Below, piece after piece: positions 1 through 8,140 of a stretch of DNA of 64,000 nucleotides (its first letter is position 1; every line of letters begins with the position of its first letter). The translations under genes and the position numbers were made by a program. Origin of the DNA: Rhodospirillaceae bacterium (GTDB taxonomy: Bacteria; Pseudomonadota; Alphaproteobacteria; Rhodospirillales; JABHCV01); the NCBI GenBank assembly GCA_018662005.1, contig JABJHA010000010.1:60889-124888 (forward strand), in the 5' to 3' direction. Below the pieces are notes generated by a model that was not told the DNA's origin, ran no database searches, and worked only from the letters and a program-made list of their open reading frames with translations.

Positions 1-126
1 GCTGAAGAAGCTCCGGTTGAAGAAGCTGCCGCCGAGGAAGCGCCCGCCGAGGAAGCCGCTGCTGAGGAAGCTCCGGCTGAGGAAGCTCCGGCTGAAGAAA
101 CTGAAGAGGACAAGGCGGCCGGTTGA
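1..126 (+). CDS. rpsP: 30S ribosomal protein S16, C-terminal tail (partial)
   Basis: The window opens inside a reading frame (frame 1) that ends with TGA at 124-126. The 41 visible residues are an acidic low-complexity tail built from AEEAP/AEEAA units, ending TEEDKAAG. No S16 core is visible, so the identity rests on position: it lies directly before rimM-trmD-rplS, the usual rpsP-rimM-trmD-rplS order, and S16 of many alphaproteobacteria carries a variable Ala/Glu-rich extension. The codons are repetitive as well (gaggaagct and variants), so the tail probably grew by repeat slippage. An unrelated gene with an acidic C-terminus cannot be excluded without the upstream sequence. Confidence 0.7.
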   Translation, partial: AEEAPVEEAAAEEAPAEEAAAEEAPAEEAPAEETEEDKAAG

Positions 127-146
127 TCCGGTCAGCCGGTAGAGCG

Positions 147-686
147 ATGTCGGACACCTCCCCGGAATTGATTCTCGTCGGTGCGATTACCGGCGCCCGG
201 GGCCTGAAAGGCGAAGTCAGGATCAAAAGCTTCACCGCCGACCCGAAGGGGGTCTCCAGTTACGGGGATGTTTTCGAGGAAAACGGCGTGAAAAGCTATT
301 CGATCCGGGTTATCGGCCAGTCCAAGGGGCAAGTTTTTGCCCGTCTGGGCGGCATTGATGACCGAACGGCGGCGGAGGCCCTGAAGGGGACGCGCCTGTA
401 TGTGCCCAAGGCGGCACTGCCGGAGCCTGCGGAAGACGAGTTCTACTTTTCGGACCTGGTTGGTTTGAAGGCTGAGCTGGTCGATGGTGGCAAGCTGGGT
501 TTTGTCAAGGAAGTGCACGATTTTGGCGCCGGTGCGATCCTTGAGGTAACAGGCGGCGCTTTAGGTGTCGTCATGGTGCCTTTTACCCGGGCCGCAGTGC
601 CGACAGTGGATACGAAGGGTGGCCGGGTCGTTATTGACCCTCCGCCGGGACTGTTGGAACCGGCCGAGCCGGAGGCGATGGAGTAG
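147..686 (+). CDS. rimM: Ribosome maturation factor RimM
   Basis: RimM helps assemble the head of the 30S subunit by binding S19/16S rRNA. The protein is 179 aa from ATG 147. It begins with the family's N-terminal beta-barrel ([23 protein letters not shown], residues 8-30) and continues into a PRC-barrel half ([16 protein letters not shown] onward). An in-frame TTG at 123 overlaps the rpsP stop and would add eight residues, but those residues are not family-like, so ATG 147 is preferred. The gene lies 20 bp after rpsP and 4 bp before trmD, so the three are almost certainly co-transcribed. Confidence 0.95.
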   Translation: MSDTSPELILVGAITGARGLKGEVRIKSFTADPKGVSSYGDVFEENGVKSYSIRVIGQSKGQVFARLGGIDDRTAAEALKGTRLYVPKAALPEPAEDEFYFSDLVGLKAELVDGGKLGFVKEVHDFGAGAILEVTGGALGVVMVPFTRAAVPTVDTKGGRVVIDPPPGLLEPAEPEAME

Positions 687-690
687 GAAA

Positions 691-1410
691 ATGACAGGGA
701 CAGCACCTAATAGCCCTTGGAAGGCAACGGTTCTGACCCTGTTCGAGGAGATGTTTCCGGGACCCTTGGGCCAGTCATTGGCGGGACAGGGTCTGAAAGA
801 CGGCATTTGGTCGTTGGAAACGGTGGACATTCGCGGCTTTGCAAGCGATAAACACCGCTCCGTGGATGATACCCCCTTCGGCGGTGGCCCTGGAATGGTC
901 ATGCGGGCCGATGTGGTTGATGCGGCGATAGAGAAGGTCAAGGCCGAAAGCGGCGAAAGACCACTGATTTATCTCTCGCCGCGGGGCCGCCCACTGGACC
1001 AGGAACGGGTTCGGCAATTGGCGGCTGGTACGGGTTTGGCCTTGCTTTGCGGACGCTACGAAGGCGTCGACGAGCGGGTCCTTAAGGCCCACGAAATTGA
1101 AGAGGTCAGCCTCGGCGATTTCGTGTTATCGGGCGGAGAGCCCGCGGCGATGGCTATGATCGACGCATGTGTCAGGTTGCTGCCGGGCATCATGGGGTCG
1201 GATATGTCGGGCGAGGAAGAAAGTTTCGAGCGGGGATTGTTGGAATATCCCCACTACACACGGCCCCAGGAGTGGCGGGGCATGACGGTGCCGGAAGTTT
1301 TACTTTCCGGTCACCATGAAAAGATCAAGGCCTGGCGAACACGTCAGTCCGAGGAAATGACCAGAACGCGGCGACCCGACTTGTGGGCCGCCTTTGAGAA
1401 AAAGAATTAG
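691..1410 (+). CDS. trmD: tRNA (guanine-37-N1)-methyltransferase TrmD
   Basis: TrmD methylates G37 of tRNAs reading CNN codons, using SAM, and so prevents +1 frameshifting. From ATG 691 the product is 239 aa. It shows the SPOUT knot signatures: [13 protein letters not shown] near residue 60, [13 protein letters not shown] near residue 115 and the [15 protein letters not shown] motif near residue 140. The C-terminal domain ends [24 protein letters not shown] longer in-frame extension upstream runs through rimM in another frame and is not real. The gene starts 4 bp after the rimM stop. Confidence 0.96.
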   Translation: MTGTAPNSPWKATVLTLFEEMFPGPLGQSLAGQGLKDGIWSLETVDIRGFASDKHRSVDDTPFGGGPGMVMRADVVDAAIEKVKAESGERPLIYLSPRGRPLDQERVRQLAAGTGLALLCGRYEGVDERVLKAHEIEEVSLGDFVLSGGEPAAMAMIDACVRLLPGIMGSDMSGEEESFERGLLEYPHYTRPQEWRGMTVPEVLLSGHHEKIKAWRTRQSEEMTRTRRPDLWAAFEKKN

Positions 1411-1467
1411 AGGATCTAACGAGGTGTCGAAATTAATAAGACCCTCAAAGACGTAAGGAAGAGAACT

Positions 1468-1968
1468 ATGAACGTTATTGAAGAGATTGAAAAAGAACAG
1501 GTTGGCAAGCTGACCGCAGATCGCGACATGCCGGAATTCGCCGCTGGCGATACCCTTCGGGTCAATGTCAAGGTCGTTGAAGGAACCCGCGAGCGTATTC
1601 AGGCTTATGAAGGTGTTTGCATCGGTCGCAAGAACGATGGCCTTAATTCGTCTTTCACCGTTCGCAAGATTTCTTCGGGTGAAGGTGTCGAACGTGTATT
1701 CCCGCTTTACTCGCCGAATATCTCCAGCATTGATGTGATTCGTCGTGGTGATGTTCGCCGCGCCAAGTTGTATTATTTGCGTGGACGCACCGGTAAGTCT
1801 GCTCGTATCGCCGAAAAAGTCGACGGCTATGCAGGTAAGCTGACCACCGCCGAAAAGGCCGAAGCCGCTGCCGTCAAGGCGAAGTCTCGCGCCGAAGGCA
1901 AATCCAAGTCCAAGAAGGGCAAGAAGAAAGCCGCCGCCAAGGCCGACGAAGCCGCTACGGAAGAATAA
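1468..1968 (+). CDS. rplS: 50S ribosomal protein L19 with basic/acidic C-terminal extension
   Basis: L19 sits at the 30S-50S interface. Residues 1-115 are the conserved core ([77 protein letters not shown]). The protein is 166 aa, whereas L19 is usually 115-130 aa. The surplus is a C-terminal tail from about residue 126: a Lys/Ala/Ser segment ([15 protein letters not shown]) followed by DEAATEE. ATG 1468 has an AAGGAAGAG ribosome-binding site. It is the last gene of the rpsP operon, with a strong intrinsic terminator 10 bp after its stop. Confidence 0.96.
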   Translation: MNVIEEIEKEQVGKLTADRDMPEFAAGDTLRVNVKVVEGTRERIQAYEGVCIGRKNDGLNSSFTVRKISSGEGVERVFPLYSPNISSIDVIRRGDVRRAKLYYLRGRTGKSARIAEKVDGYAGKLTTAEKAEAAAVKAKSRAEGKSKSKKGKKKAAAKADEAATEE

Positions 1969-1978
1969 CAGCCGGATT

Positions 1979-2024
1979 AAGGCGGGCTAAAGGATATTCC
2001 TTAGCCCGCCTTGCCGGTGTTTTT
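1979..2024 (+). terminator. Intrinsic terminator of the rpsP-rimM-trmD-rplS operon
   Basis: AAGGCGGGCTAA at 1979-1990 pairs perfectly with TTAGCCCGCCTT at 2001-2012, and a run of six T follows at 2019-2024. The T-run starts 6 nt after the stem, slightly further than ideal, but the hairpin is long and lies between the rplS stop and leuC. Confidence 0.85.
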
Positions 2025-2054
2025 TCAAACACGAAACGGGAAGCCTTGATCACG

Positions 2055-3461
2055 ATGGCTGATACACTGTTCGATAAAATCTGGAAAAACCACGTCGTCG
2101 ATGTTCAGGACGACGGAACCAGTCTCATCTACATTGACCGCCATCTGGTCCATGAAGTCACCAGCCCGCAGGCTTTTGAGGGTTTGGAAAATAACGGACG
2201 CAGCGTTCGCAACACCCAAGCCACCCTGGCCGTTGCCGATCACAACGTACCGACCATTGATCGCGATAAAGGCATCATTGAAGAACAGTCGCGCATTCAG
2301 GTTGAAACCCTTGAGGCCAATTGCGCAAAATTCAATGTGCCGTATCTGTCCATGGATGATATCCGCCAGGGCGTCGTCCATATCATTGGCCCCGAACAGG
2401 GCTTCACCCTGCCCGGTACGACCATCGTTTGCGGCGACAGCCACACGGCCACCCATGGTGCTTTCGGGGCGCTTGCCTTCGGTATTGGCACATCGGAAGT
2501 CGAACACGTGCTGGCGACCCAGACGTTGTTGCAGAAGCCTGCCAAAAACATGCGCTTTAACATTACCGGCAGCCTGCCGGCTGGCGTTTCGGCCAAGGAT
2601 CTGATCCTCGCCATGATTGGCAAAATAGGCACCGCTGGCGGCACCGGCTACGTGATCGAATATACCGGCGAGGCTATTGAAGCCCTGTCCATGGAAGGCC
2701 GCATGACGGTCTGCAACATGACCATCGAGGCTGGCGCCCGGGCCGGATTGATTGCACCCGACGAGACCACCTTCGCGTATCTTATGGGCCGCCCGATGGC
2801 GCCCAAGGGCGGCAACTGGGAAGCTGCTATCACGTACTGGAAGTCACTGGTCACTGACGAGGGGGCTACCTACGACGCTGAAATCACCCTTGATGCCGGC
2901 AGCCTGATCCCGCAAGTCACCTGGGGCACATCGCCCGAAGACGTGCTGCCGATTTCAGGCTCCGTTCCCGATCCTGCTGATGAGCCGGATGAAGGCAAAC
3001 GCAAGGCCATCGTCCGCTCGCTGGAATACATGGGACTTGAGGCGGGAACGCTTCTCGAAGATATCGCGGTCGACCGGGTCTTTATCGGTTCGTGCACCAA
3101 CGGACGTATCGAAGACCTGCGCGCCGCCGCTGCCGTTGCCAAGGGTCGCACGGTCGCTGACGGTGTTGGCGCCATGGTCGTGCCTGGCTCCGGACTGGTC
3201 AAGGAACAGGCCGAATCCGAAGGCCTTGATGTGATCTTCACGGACGCCGGGTTTGAATGGCGCGACGCAGGTTGTTCCATGTGCCTGGCGATGAATGCCG
3301 ACAAGCTGGAACCGGGCGAGCGTTGTGCTTCGACATCGAACCGTAACTTCGAAGGCCGTCAGGGTCGCGGTGGGCGCACCCACCTGGTCGGGCCCGAAAT
3401 GGCCGCCGCCGCCGCCATCACCGGCAAGTTGACCGACGTTCGCAAGCTGGGAGAGGATTAA
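2055..3461 (+). CDS. leuC: 3-isopropylmalate dehydratase, large subunit
   Basis: LeuC with LeuD isomerises 2-isopropylmalate to 3-isopropylmalate in leucine synthesis, using a 4Fe-4S cluster. The protein is 468 aa from ATG 2055. Aconitase-family cues include [28 protein letters not shown], with the first cluster region, then [10 protein letters not shown] and the CSMCLAMN cysteine pair near residue 410, then [23 protein letters not shown] at 2046 is in frame but only 2 nt from the GGGAAG ribosome-binding site, so the ATG is preferred. The leuD ATG overlaps the stop (TAATG), indicating translational coupling. Confidence 0.97.
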   Translation: MADTLFDKIWKNHVVDVQDDGTSLIYIDRHLVHEVTSPQAFEGLENNGRSVRNTQATLAVADHNVPTIDRDKGIIEEQSRIQVETLEANCAKFNVPYLSMDDIRQGVVHIIGPEQGFTLPGTTIVCGDSHTATHGAFGALAFGIGTSEVEHVLATQTLLQKPAKNMRFNITGSLPAGVSAKDLILAMIGKIGTAGGTGYVIEYTGEAIEALSMEGRMTVCNMTIEAGARAGLIAPDETTFAYLMGRPMAPKGGNWEAAITYWKSLVTDEGATYDAEITLDAGSLIPQVTWGTSPEDVLPISGSVPDPADEPDEGKRKAIVRSLEYMGLEAGTLLEDIAVDRVFIGSCTNGRIEDLRAAAAVAKGRTVADGVGAMVVPGSGLVKEQAESEGLDVIFTDAGFEWRDAGCSMCLAMNADKLEPGERCASTSNRNFEGRQGRGGRTHLVGPEMAAAAAITGKLTDVRKLGED

Positions 3462-4066
3462 TGGAAAAGTTCATCAAACTGACCGGCGTCGCAGCGCCCT
3501 TGCCGATGATCAACATCGACACCGATATGATCATCCCCAAGCAGTTCCTGAAAACCATCAAGCGCACCGGCCTGGGCAAGAGCCTGTTTTTTGAAATGCG
3601 CTACGACGATGTGGGTAACGAGGTCGAAGACTTTGTCCTCAACAAGCCTGCTTACCGCAAGGCTGAAATTCTGGTCGCCGGCGATAACTTCGGCTGTGGC
3701 TCGTCGCGCGAACATGCGCCGTGGGCAATTCTGGATTTTGGTATCCGCTGCGTCATCTCCACCGACTTCGCCGATATCTTTTACAACAACTGTTTCAAGA
3801 ACGGCATTCTGCCCATCAAGTTGCCACAGGAAGACGTTGATAAACTGATGGACGACGCCGAGCGCGGCGCCAACGCCACCCTGACCATTGATCTGGAAAA
3901 TCAAACGATCAACGGCCCCGATGGCGGCGAGATCAGCTTTGAGATGGACCCGTTCCGCAAGAATTGTCTGCTTAATGGTCTGGACGATATTGGCCTGACC
4001 ATGGAAAAGGCGGACAAGATCACCGCCTTTGAAGAAAAAAACAAAATCAGCCAGCCGTGGCTGTAA
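3461..4066 (+). CDS. leuD: 3-isopropylmalate dehydratase, small subunit
   Basis: This is the swivelling-domain partner of LeuC. The product is 201 aa, the usual length for the bacterial enzyme. It shows [16 protein letters not shown] near the start, and the conserved [24 protein letters not shown] substrate-binding segment in the middle. The start ATG shares one base with the leuC stop, so expression should be stoichiometrically coupled. leuB follows 27 bp later. Confidence 0.97.
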   Translation: MEKFIKLTGVAAPLPMINIDTDMIIPKQFLKTIKRTGLGKSLFFEMRYDDVGNEVEDFVLNKPAYRKAEILVAGDNFGCGSSREHAPWAILDFGIRCVISTDFADIFYNNCFKNGILPIKLPQEDVDKLMDDAERGANATLTIDLENQTINGPDGGEISFEMDPFRKNCLLNGLDDIGLTMEKADKITAFEEKNKISQPWL

Positions 4067-4093
4067 GCAACAAATAAAGAAAGCCATCAAATT

Positions 4094-5203
4094 ATGTCAG
4101 CCAACAAGAAACTCCTGATTCTGGCCGGTGACGGCATCGGCCCGGAAGTGATGACACAGGTCGGCCGTGTCACCGACTGGATGGCGAAAAGGCGCACCGT
4201 CAGTTTCGATGTGACCGAAGGTCTTGTTGGCGGCGCTTGTTATGATGCCCACGGCAGCGCCCTGACCGATGAAACCATGGCCGACGCCATGAGCGTCGAT
4301 GCGGTGATGCTGGGTGCGGTCGGTGGCCCCAAGTGGGATGATGTGGCCCGCGAGCACCGCCCGGAAGCCGGTCTTCTGCGGTTGCGCAAGGAAATGGACC
4401 TGTACGCCAACCTGCGCCCGGCGATTGTTTTTGACGCGCTTGTCGACGCCTCGACCCTGAAGCCTGAAGTGGTTCAGGGGCTGGATATTCTGATCCTGCG
4501 TGAACTGACCGCTGGCGTCTACTTTGGTGAACCGCGCGGCATCGAAACCATGCCTGATGGCAGCCGTCGCGGTTTTGACACACAAGTCTACACGGATAAA
4601 GAAATTGAGCGGATCGCCCGTCTTGGCTTCGAGATGGCCGCTAAGCGTAGCGGTCGCCTGATGTCGGTGGAGAAAGCCAATGTCATGGAATCCGGTGTTT
4701 TCTGGCGCGAAATTGTTTCGGGCATCGCCGGGGACTACCCGGATGTTGAATTGGGCCACATGTACGCCGACAACTGCGCCATGCAGCTGGTCCGCAATCC
4801 CAAGCAGTTCGACGTGATTGTCACCGACAACCTGTTCGGCGATATTTTAAGCGATTGTGCTGCGATGCTAACAGGCTCGCTGGGGATGTTGCCGTCGGCA
4901 AGCCTTGGCGAAGCGGACGAAAGCGGTCGCCGTCGCGCCATGTACGAGCCGGTCCATGGTTCGGCCCCTGACATTGCCGGTGAAGACATGGCCAATCCCA
5001 TCGCCACCATTTTAAGCTTCGCCATGTGCCTGCGTTATTCTTTCGACATGGGCGATGACGCCGACCTGATCGAACAGGCCGTGCAAAACGTCCTGGGCGC
5101 AGGCCTGCGCACCGCCGACATTGTCTCCGACGGTATGACGGCCATCTCGACCACAGCCATGGGCGAAGCCATTGTCGCCGAGATGGAAAAGCTTGCGGGC
5201 TAA
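4094..5203 (+). CDS. leuB: 3-isopropylmalate dehydrogenase
   Basis: LeuB oxidatively decarboxylates 3-isopropylmalate with NAD to the precursor of 2-ketoisocaproate. The protein is 369 aa. It opens with [14 protein letters not shown] and carries [14 protein letters not shown], the [14 protein letters not shown] loop, the [15 protein letters not shown] catalytic Lys segment, the metal-binding [17 protein letters not shown] motif and [12 protein letters not shown]. It closes the leuCDB run. leuA is not in the window. Confidence 0.97.
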   Translation: MSANKKLLILAGDGIGPEVMTQVGRVTDWMAKRRTVSFDVTEGLVGGACYDAHGSALTDETMADAMSVDAVMLGAVGGPKWDDVAREHRPEAGLLRLRKEMDLYANLRPAIVFDALVDASTLKPEVVQGLDILILRELTAGVYFGEPRGIETMPDGSRRGFDTQVYTDKEIERIARLGFEMAAKRSGRLMSVEKANVMESGVFWREIVSGIAGDYPDVELGHMYADNCAMQLVRNPKQFDVIVTDNLFGDILSDCAAMLTGSLGMLPSASLGEADESGRRRAMYEPVHGSAPDIAGEDMANPIATILSFAMCLRYSFDMGDDADLIEQAVQNVLGAGLRTADIVSDGMTAISTTAMGEAIVAEMEKLAG

Positions 5204-5213
5204 TGCAAAGCCC

Positions 5214-5242
5214 TTGTTTTTCCGCCCCCATCGGGGTATGAG
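5214..5242 (+). promoter_or_regulatory. Candidate sigma-70 promoter for the asd leader transcript
   Basis: TTGTTT at 5214-5219 and TATGAG at 5237-5242 are separated by 17 bp, just downstream of the leuB stop. A start site near 5249 would place the leader-peptide ribosome-binding site (AAAGGA, 5258-5263) about 10 nt into the transcript. This is a motif match only. Read-through from leuCDB is the alternative. Confidence 0.4.
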
Positions 5243-5272
5243 TGTGGCCGTTATTTTAAAGGATCAGGCACG

Positions 5273-5323
5273 ATGCGCATCACAATGACCAAAACAACCA
5301 AGAAAACAACCACTGGCGGCTAG
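5273..5323 (+). CDS. Candidate 16-residue attenuation leader peptide upstream of asd
   Basis: The short frame MRITMTKTTKKTTTGG has a good ribosome-binding site (AAAGGA, 9 nt upstream). Thirteen of its sixteen residues are aspartate-family amino acids: seven Thr, three Lys, two Met and one Ile. It sits immediately before a pair of mutually exclusive hairpins and then asd, whose product is the shared intermediate for Lys, Thr, Met and Ile. This matches the logic of the enterobacterial thr leader, but no name is known to me for an asd leader in this group. It is too short for normal gene finders. Confidence 0.7.
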   Translation: MRITMTKTTKKTTTGG

Positions 5324-5326
5324 CCG

Positions 5327-5380
5327 GGGTCTTTCTTTGTGCGCGAACAAAAGGCCCGCGGTTTCATCCGACGGGCCTTT
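5327..5380 (+). promoter_or_regulatory. Candidate transcription attenuator of asd (antiterminator/terminator pair)
   Basis: GGGTCTTT at 5327-5334 can pair with AAAGGCCC at 5350-5357 (one G.U), supported inside by TTTGT/ACAAA at 5336-5340 and 5347-5351. The same AAAGGCCCG segment (5350-5358) can instead pair with CGGGCCTTT at 5372-5380, giving a 9-bp perfect terminator-type stem. The two structures share an arm and exclude one another. The leader stop codon is 3 nt upstream of the antiterminator. The tract after the terminator stem (cgctt) is only weakly T-rich, which is the weak point. Confidence 0.65.
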
Positions 5381-5444
5381 CGCTTATCTGGCGGATGCCT
5401 TTCAGAACGGAACTTAAGGCCGATAGAGACTATGGAGTAAGAAA

Positions 5445-6464
5445 ATGGGTTACACAGTTGCAGTCGTCGGGGCCACCGGAAACGTTGGCCATGAACTGTT
5501 GAATATTTTGTCGGAACGGAAATTCCCGGCTGACGACGTGATCGCGTTAGCGTCAGAGCGTTCCGTCGGCAAGGAAATATCCTTTGGCGAGGACGATATC
5601 CTGAAAGTGCAAAATCTGGCGACTTTTGATTTCAGTGGCGTCGATATTGTGCTGTCCAGTCCGGGGGCCAAGGTCTCGGCTGAATTTTCGCCTAAAGCTG
5701 CGGCAGCCGGGGCTGTTGTCATCGACAACACCTCGCACTTCCGCATGGACCCTGACGTGCCGCTGGTGGTGCCGGAAGTTAACCCCGAGGCTGTCGCCGG
5801 TTACACAAAAAAGAACATCATCGCCAATCCCAACTGCTCAACCATCCAAATGGTCGTGGCCCTAAAGCCGCTGCACGATCTGGCGAAGATTGAACGCGTC
5901 GTCGTCTCCACCTATCAGTCGGTTTCCGGCGGGGGCAAGGATGCCATGGACGAGTTGTTCAACCAGACCCGTGGCATTTTCGTCAACGATCCGGTGGCCT
6001 CAAACCAGAAGGTTTTTCCCAAGCAGATCGCCTTTAACTGCATTCCCCATATCGACACCTTTATGGACGACGGGCAGACCAAGGAAGAATGGAAAATGGT
6101 GGTCGAGACGAAAAAAATTCTCGATCCCAAGATTAAGGTCACAGCAACCTGTGTTCGCCTGCCGGTATTTATCGGCCATGCCGAAGCGCTCAATATCCAG
6201 TTTGCAAAACCGGTTTCAGACGATCAGGCGCGCGAGGTCCTGCAAGGTGCACCGGGCATTGTCGTGCTCGACCACAGGGCCGACGAAGGCTACGTGACAC
6301 CGGCGGAATGTGCCGGTGAAGATGCGGTTTATGTCAGCCGCATTCGCAGTGATCCGACCATCGATAATGGCCTCAACATCTGGGTTGTTGCCGATAATCT
6401 GCGCAAGGGTGCGGCCCTGAACACGGTTCAGATCGCCGAAGAGCTGGTCAAAAATCACCTGTAA
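5445..6464 (+). CDS. asd: Aspartate-semialdehyde dehydrogenase
   Basis: Asd reduces aspartyl phosphate to aspartate semialdehyde, the branch point to Lys/DAP, Thr, Met and Ile. The product is 339 aa, the usual length. It has the N-terminal NADP fold VAVVGATGNVGHELL, the nucleophile motif NPNCSTIQMV near residue 130, the YQSVSGGGKDAMDEL segment and the substrate-binding RLPVFIGHAEALNIQF region. The ATG has a short ribosome-binding site (GAGTAAG). The 240-bp leader holds the candidate leader peptide and attenuator described separately. Confidence 0.97.
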   Translation: MGYTVAVVGATGNVGHELLNILSERKFPADDVIALASERSVGKEISFGEDDILKVQNLATFDFSGVDIVLSSPGAKVSAEFSPKAAAAGAVVIDNTSHFRMDPDVPLVVPEVNPEAVAGYTKKNIIANPNCSTIQMVVALKPLHDLAKIERVVVSTYQSVSGGGKDAMDELFNQTRGIFVNDPVASNQKVFPKQIAFNCIPHIDTFMDDGQTKEEWKMVVETKKILDPKIKVTATCVRLPVFIGHAEALNIQFAKPVSDDQAREVLQGAPGIVVLDHRADEGYVTPAECAGEDAVYVSRIRSDPTIDNGLNIWVVADNLRKGAALNTVQIAEELVKNHL

Positions 6465-6470
6465 GGGGGT

Positions 6471-7058
6471 TTAGCTCACTTCGCCTTCACCCTCGCCGGG
6501 GTTCATCAGCGTGTTGATTTCGTCCTGGTCGAGTTCGGGTTCGTCTGAGCCTACGCTGTCGGGCAGTGTGCTTCTTCCCGTGCGCCTGTCGGGCTTTTCA
6601 AAGGGCATGTCCTTGCGACGGCGGTCAGGACCGAAGAAGTTATTGATGCGAATGTACGGTCGCGGTTTCTCGATCACCGCCTGAATACGGCTGAACAGGG
6701 TGTTGACGGAGATGGGTTTGACCACAAATTCGTTGACCCCGGCGTCCCGCGCCTCGACGATCCGGATCATTTCCGAATAGGCGGTTAGCATGATGATCGG
6801 CACATACGGGTTTACGCTGTCAGAAGCGTTGCGGATCATTCGGGTCAATTCGATACCGTCCAGCGGCTCCATCGCCCAGTCGGTTATGACAATATCGGCG
6901 GGGAAAGTTTTAAGCACCTTTAAGGCATCAGCACCGTCGGCGCATTCGCGCACCTCCTTGGTGCCAAGCGAATTAAGTACCCGCCGGACAACGGTTTGCA
7001 TGAATTTGTTATCCTCGACGACGAGGAATTTAACATTGGCAAGATAGGCGTCGGCCAT
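6471..7058 (-). CDS. Single-domain CheY-like response regulator with C-terminal extension
   Basis: Residues 9-130 form a receiver domain: acidic pair E15-D16, phospho-acceptor D60 in DIVITDWAM, the switch Thr in IIMLTAYSE, and Lys in VVKPIS. No DNA-binding or enzymatic output domain follows. Residues 135-195 are a polar tail with FFGPDRRRKDMPFEKPDRRTGRST, then an acidic end rich in D/E. Such proteins usually relay phosphate or act by protein contact; the FGPDRRR stretch is common in alphaproteobacterial stand-alone receivers. It converges on asd with only 6 bp between the stops. No cognate kinase is in the window. Confidence 0.88.
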   Translation of the reverse strand: MADAYLANVKFLVVEDNKFMQTVVRRVLNSLGTKEVRECADGADALKVLKTFPADIVITDWAMEPLDGIELTRMIRNASDSVNPYVPIIMLTAYSEMIRIVEARDAGVNEFVVKPISVNTLFSRIQAVIEKPRPYIRINNFFGPDRRRKDMPFEKPDRRTGRSTLPDSVGSDEPELDQDEINTLMNPGEGEGEVS

Positions 7059-7175
7059 TCAGGCGTGTCCAGTGTCTGTTGTCGTATCGGCAATGTTGGG
7101 CCATAGGGAGTCTATAGTGTAGGGGTTAATAAACAATCTTAAAATCTACCCGGAAAGGAAAGAACGGGCAGCGGT

Positions 7176-7190
7176 TTTCACGATGTGAAA
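7176..7190. promoter_or_regulatory. 15-bp palindrome, candidate operator of the lyase-hydratase operon
   Basis: TTTCACGATGTGAAA is a perfect 6-3-6 inverted repeat in the 203-bp divergent gap between the response regulator and the CitE-like gene, about 72 bp upstream of the latter. No clear -10/-35 pair could be placed, and the binding protein is unknown. Confidence 0.35.
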
Positions 7191-7261
7191 GGCGGTCTTG
7201 CTTTCAGACATAATCCGGATGTAGCTTCTCGCAACTGCAAAACAACTCATGAGGTTTCATC

Positions 7262-8140
7262 ATGGCACAGAGCGCACGCCCCCGACGCAGCTTTCTTTAT
7301 ATGCCGGGCTCTAACGAAAGGGCCCTGGACAAGGGCCGCAACCTTGATGCCGACGGCCTGATTCTGGATCTGGAAGACGCCGTCGCCCCTGATGCCAAAG
7401 AAGGTGCACGTTCGCAGATCATCGAAGCCTTGAATTCCGGCGGCTACGGCGAGCGCGAATTGATCGTACGGGTCAATGCCCTTGATACGGACTGGGGCCG
7501 TGATGATGTCAGCGCCATGGCCAAATCCGGGGCCGATGCCATCTTGCTGCCAAAAGTCGAGAGTGCGGCGATGGTTCAGGATGCTGAGAAACTGATGACA
7601 GAAGCCGGCGCCCCTGATGATTTAGGCATCTGGTGCATGATGGAAACGCCGCTGGGTATGCTTCACGCCGAAGAAATTGCCTTTTCGAGCACCCGACTGG
7701 TTGGTTTCGTTATGGGCACATCGGACCTGGGCAAGGATTTGCACGCCGCCCACACAAGGGACCGCCTGCCGATGATCACCAGTCTGGGGCTTTGTCTGCT
7801 GGCGGCACGGGCGGCCGGGGTCGCCATTGTTGATGGCGTCCATCTTGATCTTGATGACGAAGAAGGTTTCAGGCATTCCTGCACCCAGGGGCTGGAGCTG
7901 GGATTTGATGGCAAGTCACTGATCCATCCCAAGACCATTAATGTGGCTAATCAGGTTTTCGCACCGTCATCTGAAGAGGTAGAGTGGTCCAAAACAATTA
8001 TCGCTGCCCACGCAGAAGCTGAAAAAGAAGGCAAGGGTGTGATCGTCGTGGAGGGAAAACTGATTGAGAACCTGCATGTGGAAAACGCCCTGCGTCTGGT
8101 CGCTATGGCAGAAGCGATCGCAGGCAAGGATAGCCTATGA
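7262..8140 (+). CDS. CitE/HpcH-family CoA ester lyase or (3S)-malyl-CoA thioesterase
   Basis: The 292-aa protein is a TIM-barrel CitE-like enzyme: RRSFLYMPGSNERALDKG at the start, DADGLILDLEDAVAPDAKEGAR, KVESAAMVQDAEKL, the metal-binding Glu segment CMMETPLGMLHAEEIA, and GFDGKSLIHPKTI. It overlaps by 4 bp (ATGA) a mesaconyl-CoA hydratase gene. This context points to the ethylmalonyl-CoA pathway, where beta-methylmalyl-CoA is cleaved to glyoxylate and propionyl-CoA, or malyl-CoA is hydrolysed. The length is nearer the Mcl2-type thioesterase (about 290 aa) than Mcl1 (about 318 aa), so lyase versus thioesterase is left open. Confidence 0.85.
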   Translation: MAQSARPRRSFLYMPGSNERALDKGRNLDADGLILDLEDAVAPDAKEGARSQIIEALNSGGYGERELIVRVNALDTDWGRDDVSAMAKSGADAILLPKVESAAMVQDAEKLMTEAGAPDDLGIWCMMETPLGMLHAEEIAFSSTRLVGFVMGTSDLGKDLHAAHTRDRLPMITSLGLCLLAARAAGVAIVDGVHLDLDDEEGFRHSCTQGLELGFDGKSLIHPKTINVANQVFAPSSEEVEWSKTIIAAHAEAEKEGKGVIVVEGKLIENLHVENALRLVAMAEAIAGKDSL

